NCBI GenBank assembly: GCA_964035545.1
Contig: CAXIUT010000192.1
Span: forward strand, 1 to 64,000
Origin: Bugula neritina
Taxonomy: Eukaryota; Bryozoa; Gymnolaemata; Cheilostomatida; Bugulidae
DNA: 64,000 bases
Direction: 5' to 3'
Shown: piece by piece, positions 58,150 to 64,000 of the stretch
Numbering within the stretch: the stretch's first letter is position 1
How the letters are laid out: each line of letters begins with the position of its first letter
The notes under the pieces: generated by a model
Database searches by the model: none
What the model was told of the DNA's origin: nothing
Seen by the model: the letters and a program-made list of their open reading frames with translations, nothing else
Made by a program: the position numbers and the translations under genes

Positions 58150-60402
58150 TATCTATAATTTATTCATTGACAATCACAATCTGAAGATGATAAGCAAGTG
58201 ACTCAAACACTTGAAAAAAACGAATTTTATCCTCCATAGAATTAAATTATATATTGATAAGATTGATAAATCCCCAACTAGAATTGCTAACTATCGTACA
58301 ACAGTGTTTCACTATCGGCGTACTAGAAAACGAACCTTTATCGCTACCAAAAATAGAATTGATCCATACCTATTCATTCATCTAGTAAAATATTTGAAAT
58401 TATCTTATATGACGGATATTGACCTTGTATTTCTTTTTTACCTAGCCGTCAGGATACTTATACACTCGAAATGTATACTATTCGTCTATGTCGACTACTG
58501 CGTCTTTAAATGAACCGTCAGATCGATATAACTTACATCTGAAGCCTTTTTTCATTAACTAGTATAATTCGTTTTATTTTAGATCTATTTTATCGTCTGC
58601 TGCTAGCTTTACGGGAGGATTATGGATCAAAAATAGAATAGCTTTGCATATTTAACTATATTACTACTATTTTATCAACTTTTTAACTGTCACTTGTAGT
58701 TTATCATTAGGTTTTCTAAGAATTTATCTGAATTGCTGTGAACGAAGAAGATGGTATGCTAGTAAAAAGAGAGCATCTGCTTGGAACTAAGTAGATATAA
58801 ATTTAAGATACATTTATGGTATTCCTTTGATAAGACCCTACTCTTCATCTACATCATAGCTAAAAGATAAAATATTTTTTAAACTCTGAAGACATTTAGT
58901 CAATACATTTTTATCAGTTACCTTCAATGTCAGCACTTTGATAATGCTCGAAAATGCTCTTTTATTAAGAAAGTTAGGAATATGCGGCGAATAATGAAAC
59001 AAAATATCAAGACAACTTTATTCCACATCAGTCATCTAGATAACTCTAACCAAACAATCCAAAAACCCACTTTTCAAAATCTAATCCAGTTGAGGATTAG
59101 AATGGAATATTCTAACTATTATTTTATAAATATAGTTTTATATTTTTCTATAAGTCTAGCTATTATCTTTAGTTATGTTGAGAATACCCAACTGAGGAAT
59201 AACTACATTGGCTATCACCCCCAATATATTCGACTTCAACACAAACGGAATACACAAATCATGTAGAGTCAAATTGGTTATCAACCTCGATGCTTTTATC
59301 ATCAACTTCTCATCAGATAGCAATTTCAAATATCCATTATCAAATACGGTAATTTCTTTTAAGTTACATACCACAGCTATAAGTTGGGATCCTGGCAGAT
59401 AGCATCAATCGAATCTATGCAGCTAGCTATCAGTTCTATATGAGATGCGTCGATGGTTTCGAGCAGAGTGACTGTGAGCAATGTAATTTTGCTATTGTGA
59501 AGAGTGACCAATCTTTATTTATTACTAGCTAGATTAGAAATCAAATCGAGAAGCAATTTAATATATTTTTATTTTTTTTAATCATAGCCAGTCATAATAT
59601 CCACCCTCTCAGTAAACACAATCATACTACTACAAAAAGATTCCTACAAAATCATATTAGAACAATCTTTCAATAAAGACATATTACCCAGCGCCCTCAA
59701 GATATGTTTATAAGGCGCATAGCTATCAGAATCCAAATTACATTTAAACAACTTCAATAAGACATCAACCACGCGATGTATATCGAACGTAGGATGAGAA
59801 TCAAAACATCTAGAAAAACTCAAATTACCGATCAGAAGACTTGAATGTTGAGCGATGTTGCTATTTGTTGGTGCCAGTAATACGCTATCCAACAGCTGGT
59901 ACATCAATTTGTCAAGTTTTATTACGTCCAGGCAGGCAGTTGACTACTAGAAAGTCAAAGCTGATTATGCGAAACATAAATTACCAGTTATTTTTGTATT
60001 TTTAGGAAACATAGCTATAAATTTCATTATCTTAGCATGGATGTTTATGTGGATCCATTATGAACGAATTTGAGGGTATCTAGCTGCCATGCCAATCATG
60101 CCCAAAAGATGACATATCTCATCTTAAAGATTACTCATTTTTATCAACTACTACACAAAATGATGATACTTCTGAGTATAAAAATAATTCAAATCAGCTG
60201 TCTTAGTCAAATTCAAGTTGATTACCTGACAGCCCTCACCCAAAAAGTTTTGTTTTACTCGTTTAATAGCTATATCTAGATACTGCCTTGACACCAATTT
60301 GTATCTTTTGCTCAGTTGAAAGGCAGGGATGTGAGATTGCACCAGTTCTAGAACTTGTTCTTTATGTAGAATTGTTTTTTATGGATCAAGAAGCAATTTC
60401 AT
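58133..60402 (-). CDS. Armadillo-like repeat protein
   Basis: Minus-strand gene, ATG 60402 (MKLLLDPQKT) to TGA 58133-58135, ~755 residues. The frame is open except for one phase change near 59395, consistent with one lost base. Helical repeats of armadillo/importin-alpha type are visible: LLIGNLSFSRCFDS, HILRALGNMSLLKD, LDLISNLASNKQRL, ITNLTLHDLCIPFVL, LTKCLQSLKNIL. The C-terminal ~150 residues differ, with alternating strands like a PH fold (FRVYKYPDGQVKKKYKVN, IRFFQVFESLAYHLQI). It is likely a cytoplasmic adaptor; no importin IBB domain is evident. It is convergent and overlapping with the phosphatase gene. Confidence 0.65.
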
Positions 60403-60529
60403 TATTTTTTAACAATTAATTCGATGATAAAGTTGAACCATAAGACTACCCAGTAACTACTTTTCTTATTAAGTAAATTTATGTTTTTCAAGGATATGAT
60501 AAATATTGTAAAATTTAGATATCTAATAT

Positions 60530-63421
60530 TCATTACTTATACATTTTTTTTATTATCTAAAATACCTATAATAAATTAGATTATTTTCCCTATTGCAACT
60601 GTTGATATTGTTACATTGATACATTTGATTTATACTAATTTTTGTCTACTTATTATGAAATCACTTTTTGAGGAGTATATGCTATACCGAAAGGATGCTA
60701 CTATTACTATTGTGACATTTTTTACTGAGGAGTATAGATATTTGACATCTACTATTACTCTCCTATGTATTTGATTTAATTTTTTTACTTCTATTTTATC
60801 TGATAATTATTCAGTATTATCATTATTTCTTCTTTTATCTACTTCTACACTATCTTGTTTACCAACCTCTTGACTCTTTATATTTCAATGTATACTCCTC
60901 TTTTGCTCATACTCTAAAAACAATCCCGAACATCCTACAACAACTCCTGTCTTTAGTCATCAGTTATATTATCATTCATAATAACTTCACTCACCAACTT
61001 CTCACTCAACAACGCCAAATTATTCTATATCCCTTAATTCGATGAAGAAGACAAGATATCAAATATATTACCAACTATATCAACATATCTCGGATACAAC
61101 TACCAATAATGTTCCTGTTTTTCTGATATGAAGTTGACAAGAGATGATAATTATTTTTATTTGATTAGATCTGGATATTCACTGGCAAAGATCATCGACT
61201 GATGGATAGATTCGACTGATTAGTTACTTATATTACTCATCTTGCCATAATAACTCTTCTTACCATCTTTCTGCTGCTATGTATAGATATAAGATGCCAA
61301 TTTACCATTAGTATGAATTAGGGACTACAAATCAAGAGATAGCAATTTTGTATTTATACGATATGGTAAACAACTTTAGAGTAGATAGTTTTACTGAGGA
61401 ATTAGACGTATATGAGATGATATTATGCTGTCAATTGGTGCTATCAACTGCTAAAATGATTTTAGATACTTTTTTGGTTAGTATTTTTCTTATTATGAAG
61501 CCCATCCTTTTAAAAAATATGATAGCATCATCACATTTGTTTCATAGTTCTAGTATCGAGCCATTTTATTAACCAACTCATGCAATTATGACTTGTATTT
61601 TATCGAAAATTAAGCTCTATCATAGTTGGTAAATACCTTACCTAAAAATCCAATAATAAACGCCATCTTTTTACTCATTTATCTTTTATCTTGTTTTTTA
61701 AGTATATCAAATATATCCTTGATATCTTTATCTGTGACTTCTTCAATACTCAATAGCCAAAAACATTGTTTAGGAAGAAATTTCAAATGTTTTTTCCATT
61801 AATCTTATTCAACTAACATCAATAGTAGTTGACTTATTGAACCCCAATCGATTATTTATCCTTTATAATGTTATTATATCCAACTAATCATCTACAATAT
61901 TCGCTTCAAATCCACTTAATCTATCATTTATTCGTTTATCATCAAGTATAGTTCAATTGATTGAAGTATTTTTGATACTAAATTTACATCATTCAAGTAC
62001 ATATTCTTTAATAGAGAATTTATATCTAACTTAGTCTATCTTGCTATTGACTACCTGAAAGATTATATTGCTTTTTCCTTAGCTATTTTTAAAGTATCAG
62101 CATCGACTTCAGTTTCCTGGTCTTTAAGGGCTAAAATTTACTTAATATGCTATAATTCTTGATTATTTTTTGGAACTCTTGAAGCCCTCTCGATCATAAG
62201 ATCATTATTAATTTGAGAACTAAATTTATTTCTTATTTTTGAACTTAAAACACCCACAGTTATACCTGTAGCTTTCAACTACTTCAAGTATTTAGCCATC
62301 TAAGCAATTTTATTATTAGAATTCGCAAGTAAAAGATTGTCATATTAAGTCCAATTAATAAAATATGGTACAGAAGGATCAATTTATGATAAATTGAAGC
62401 AAAGTTTAGTATAATTTAGGAGACTTACTTGATGCTGTGGTACTTTATTGATTAATTCTTTGATAAAGAGTTTATTATATTTACAATAGTTTGAAAAAAT
62501 ACCAAATATTTTACTTTAATTTTGAGCATCAACTTTTCCTAACATTTTGAAGTAGTTATTAATGATGATTTATTGAAGCTGTTCTTTACAAAAATATTAA
62601 GTATAACTCCATATATAAACCTGATTAAGATATTTATCATAAATATTATTTCTAATAATCTAATTGCAATATCCCTGGTCATAACTCTTCTCCAATATAT
62701 TCGAAATAACAGCTATATATTCCTCATACTGCTAAATAATCAAAGACAATGTATTTTCTTGCTCTTTTATAGTATTTCTATCTACAGCCGTTATGGCCCG
62801 AATCAACTTGATACCTTGATACAAGTGATACTTGTCCTTGATGTTCTGATAGACATAATTAACAAAAATATATTTGGCCAGGCCTGACCGTCCGACCAAC
62901 CGAGAGTTGCCTTCATTCATCTCGCATATCGAATTTAATATTTAGACTGATAAATGAGGACAGATATTGATGTTTCTATTGATAATGTCGATAACGGTCT
63001 TCCAATCCATGTTATGATCTTTTTGAAAGATGTTCAAAAAACGAACTAAGATAGTACACCCTAAAGTATATAACTATCCTCTAGATAAAATGCTTATCAG
63101 AAGTTGTCGATCTAAGTTTATATACTTGGGATTTCTAAGATGATCAATTGCAATATTAAGTTTATTTATTAGTATTTGATTATTTTTAGCCTTAGCTTTG
63201 AGTATTTACATCTGAGAAATAATTGTCAATCCGTTGGTGCTATTTTTAGATGGAACTATCATCGGAATAAGATTGATCAAGCACAATAATGATTAAAAAT
63301 TATCTTCAATAGTTGAGTTTTCATAGAATAGTTCACATACTCGTCTAAATGTCTTGCTTACTAGTTGATAATCCTTATCGGAAAGACTTGGTAAATAGGA
63401 ATTTTATCTTATCTAGTCCAT
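60530..63421 (-). CDS. Large unknown alpha-helical protein, 963 aa
   Basis: One clean, intron-free frame of 964 codons from ATG 63421 (MDQIRQNSYLP) to TGA 60530-60532, the longest uninterrupted gene in the window. It is nearly all alpha-helix with many short amphipathic segments (LLCLINLIPMIVP, VIDIINRNINIC, LINKVPQHQVSLLNYTKLC), as in solenoid proteins. A Lys/Gln/Glu coiled coil lies near residue 430-470. The last ~100 residues are Gln-rich and disordered (YTPQQKMSQQQQQHPFGIA). It lies on the same strand as the armadillo gene, 127 bp upstream of it. I do not recognise a family. Confidence 0.7.
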
Positions 63422-63716
63422 GATGCTGAGTGATATAAATCTAAATGATATTAAAAAGATGAAAATGATATAATATTGATCATTGTTGATATTGAATAAA
63501 TTGTTCAAAAAAATATTTGAATTTATTTAAAAGTTTTTCAAAAGATTCAAGTTTTTTTCTAGAATAATAAGTAGTAGTTTTATATAAAACTATTCTTCTA
63601 TAACTTGTAACATATATATTCAAATTTTTTTTTGTACAAAAATAAAAAATAGGAGCTTAGTGGTAGTTTTATCAATCAGAAATAAATGAAATATAATTCA
63701 AAATATTTATGGTTTA
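63422..63716. other. Intergenic, nothing recognised
   Basis: AT-rich with T runs; no coding signal. Confidence 0.4.
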
Positions 63717-64000
63717 TCATCTGTGTTTTTTTTCATGTTTGTTCCTCAGGTGGCAGTTCAAGGCTATCTTAGAGCTGTAGAAATGACCACACTCTTCATG
63801 AGGGCACTTTAATCCCTTTCTAAACTTCTTCTTAGGCCTTTCCATCTCCCTATCCATCATTCTTAATCTCTCCAAAGATGATATGTTCTCAGTTAAGTCA
63901 TTCAATTTAGCCCGAACTTCATTAGTAAAGCTTCCAATTATGTTTTTGATCCCGCTTATCTCTGAAATCAAATATTCAGTTTGAGCTTTAAGAGATGAGA
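63717..64000 (-). CDS. C2H2 zinc-finger protein, C-terminal part (cut by the window)
   Basis: The frame is open at the window edge and ends at TGA 63717-63719. A coiled coil (EVRAKLNDLTENISSLERL) and a basic stretch (RPKKKFRKG) precede one C2H2 finger: CPHEECGHFYSSKIALNCHLRNKH, with Cys-x4-Cys and His-x4-His spacing, then KKHR. DNA or RNA binding is inferred. The N-terminus lies beyond position 64000. Confidence 0.72.
   Translation of the reverse strand, partial: SSLKAQTEYLISEISGIKNIIGSFTNEVRAKLNDLTENISSLERLRMMDREMERPKKKFRKGLKCPHEECGHFYSSKIALNCHLRNKHEKKHR

Noticed and set aside
58211-58513. 100-codon plus-strand frame downstream of the phosphatase
   Set aside because: It is antisense to the C-terminal part of the armadillo-like gene, whose frame is continuous for hundreds of codons.
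1-64000. tRNA, rRNA genes, CRISPR arrays, bacterial-type operons
   Set aside because: No cloverleaf with a matching B-box, no rRNA-like conserved stretches and no regularly spaced direct repeats were seen; the few GTTCGA-like words lie inside coding frames.

Overview
This is ciliate macronuclear (somatic) DNA. It carries perfect (CCCCAA)n/(GGGGTT)n telomere tracts, is very AT-rich and gene-dense, and its genes read open only if TAA and TAG mean Gln and TGA is the sole stop (ciliate nuclear code). Cyclophilin, an EngB GTPase, a CWC22 homologue and a 963-codon ORF are uninterrupted under that code and broken under the standard one. Introns are tiny, 20-22 nt, GT...AG. The combination resembles Paramecium, but the telomere repeats here are pure C4A2, so I do not name a genus.

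Layout. Positions 1-31043 look like one complete ~31 kb macronuclear chromosome, with a C4A2 telomere at the left and a G4T2 telomere at the right. A run of exactly 200 N follows (31044-31243), then a second chromosome begins with its own C4A2 telomere (31244-31336) and runs to the window end. The last ~4.5 kb of chromosome 1 (26474-30976) is repeated at nearly full identity as the first ~4.5 kb of chromosome 2 (31337-35842). The two molecules therefore overlap at their ends, which suggests alternative telomere addition or fragmentation of one germline locus, or two alleles.

Chromosome 1, left to right: a membrane-protein remnant about 50 bp from the telomere; a small HTH protein; two kinase-like genes (one with TPRs) full of single-base frame breaks; coiled-coil and hypothetical genes; an FG-nucleoporin-like gene; a four-domain voltage-gated cation-channel-like gene; a type II membrane protein with a glycosyltransferase-like domain; a RING/B-box/coiled-coil/LRR protein; EngB GTPase; CWC22 splicing factor with an Arg/Gln-rich tail; and, in the duplicated end, an acyl-CoA dehydrogenase and a TRF4-type nucleotidyltransferase fused to a long N-terminal region.

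Chromosome 2: second copies of those last two genes; two Myb/SANT-like proteins; a pepsin-type protease; cyclophilin; a 4.4 kb secreted Cys-rich/Ser-Gln-rich gene with a 75-bp telomere-like tract inside it; a degenerate CDPK-like kinase; a DHHC palmitoyltransferase; a cyclin with a 5-bp deletion; a DENN-domain protein; a second RING-LRR protein; a tyrosine phosphatase with an in-frame TGA; an armadillo-like protein; a 963-aa unknown; and a partial C2H2 zinc-finger gene.

There is no operon logic. Genes sit on both strands with intergenic spaces mostly of 30-700 bp. Many genes are clean, but several carry one-base gains or losses in A/T runs. I cannot tell assembly error from real decay; differences between the two 4.5 kb copies show that both copies have such events. 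I saw no tRNA, rRNA or CRISPR.
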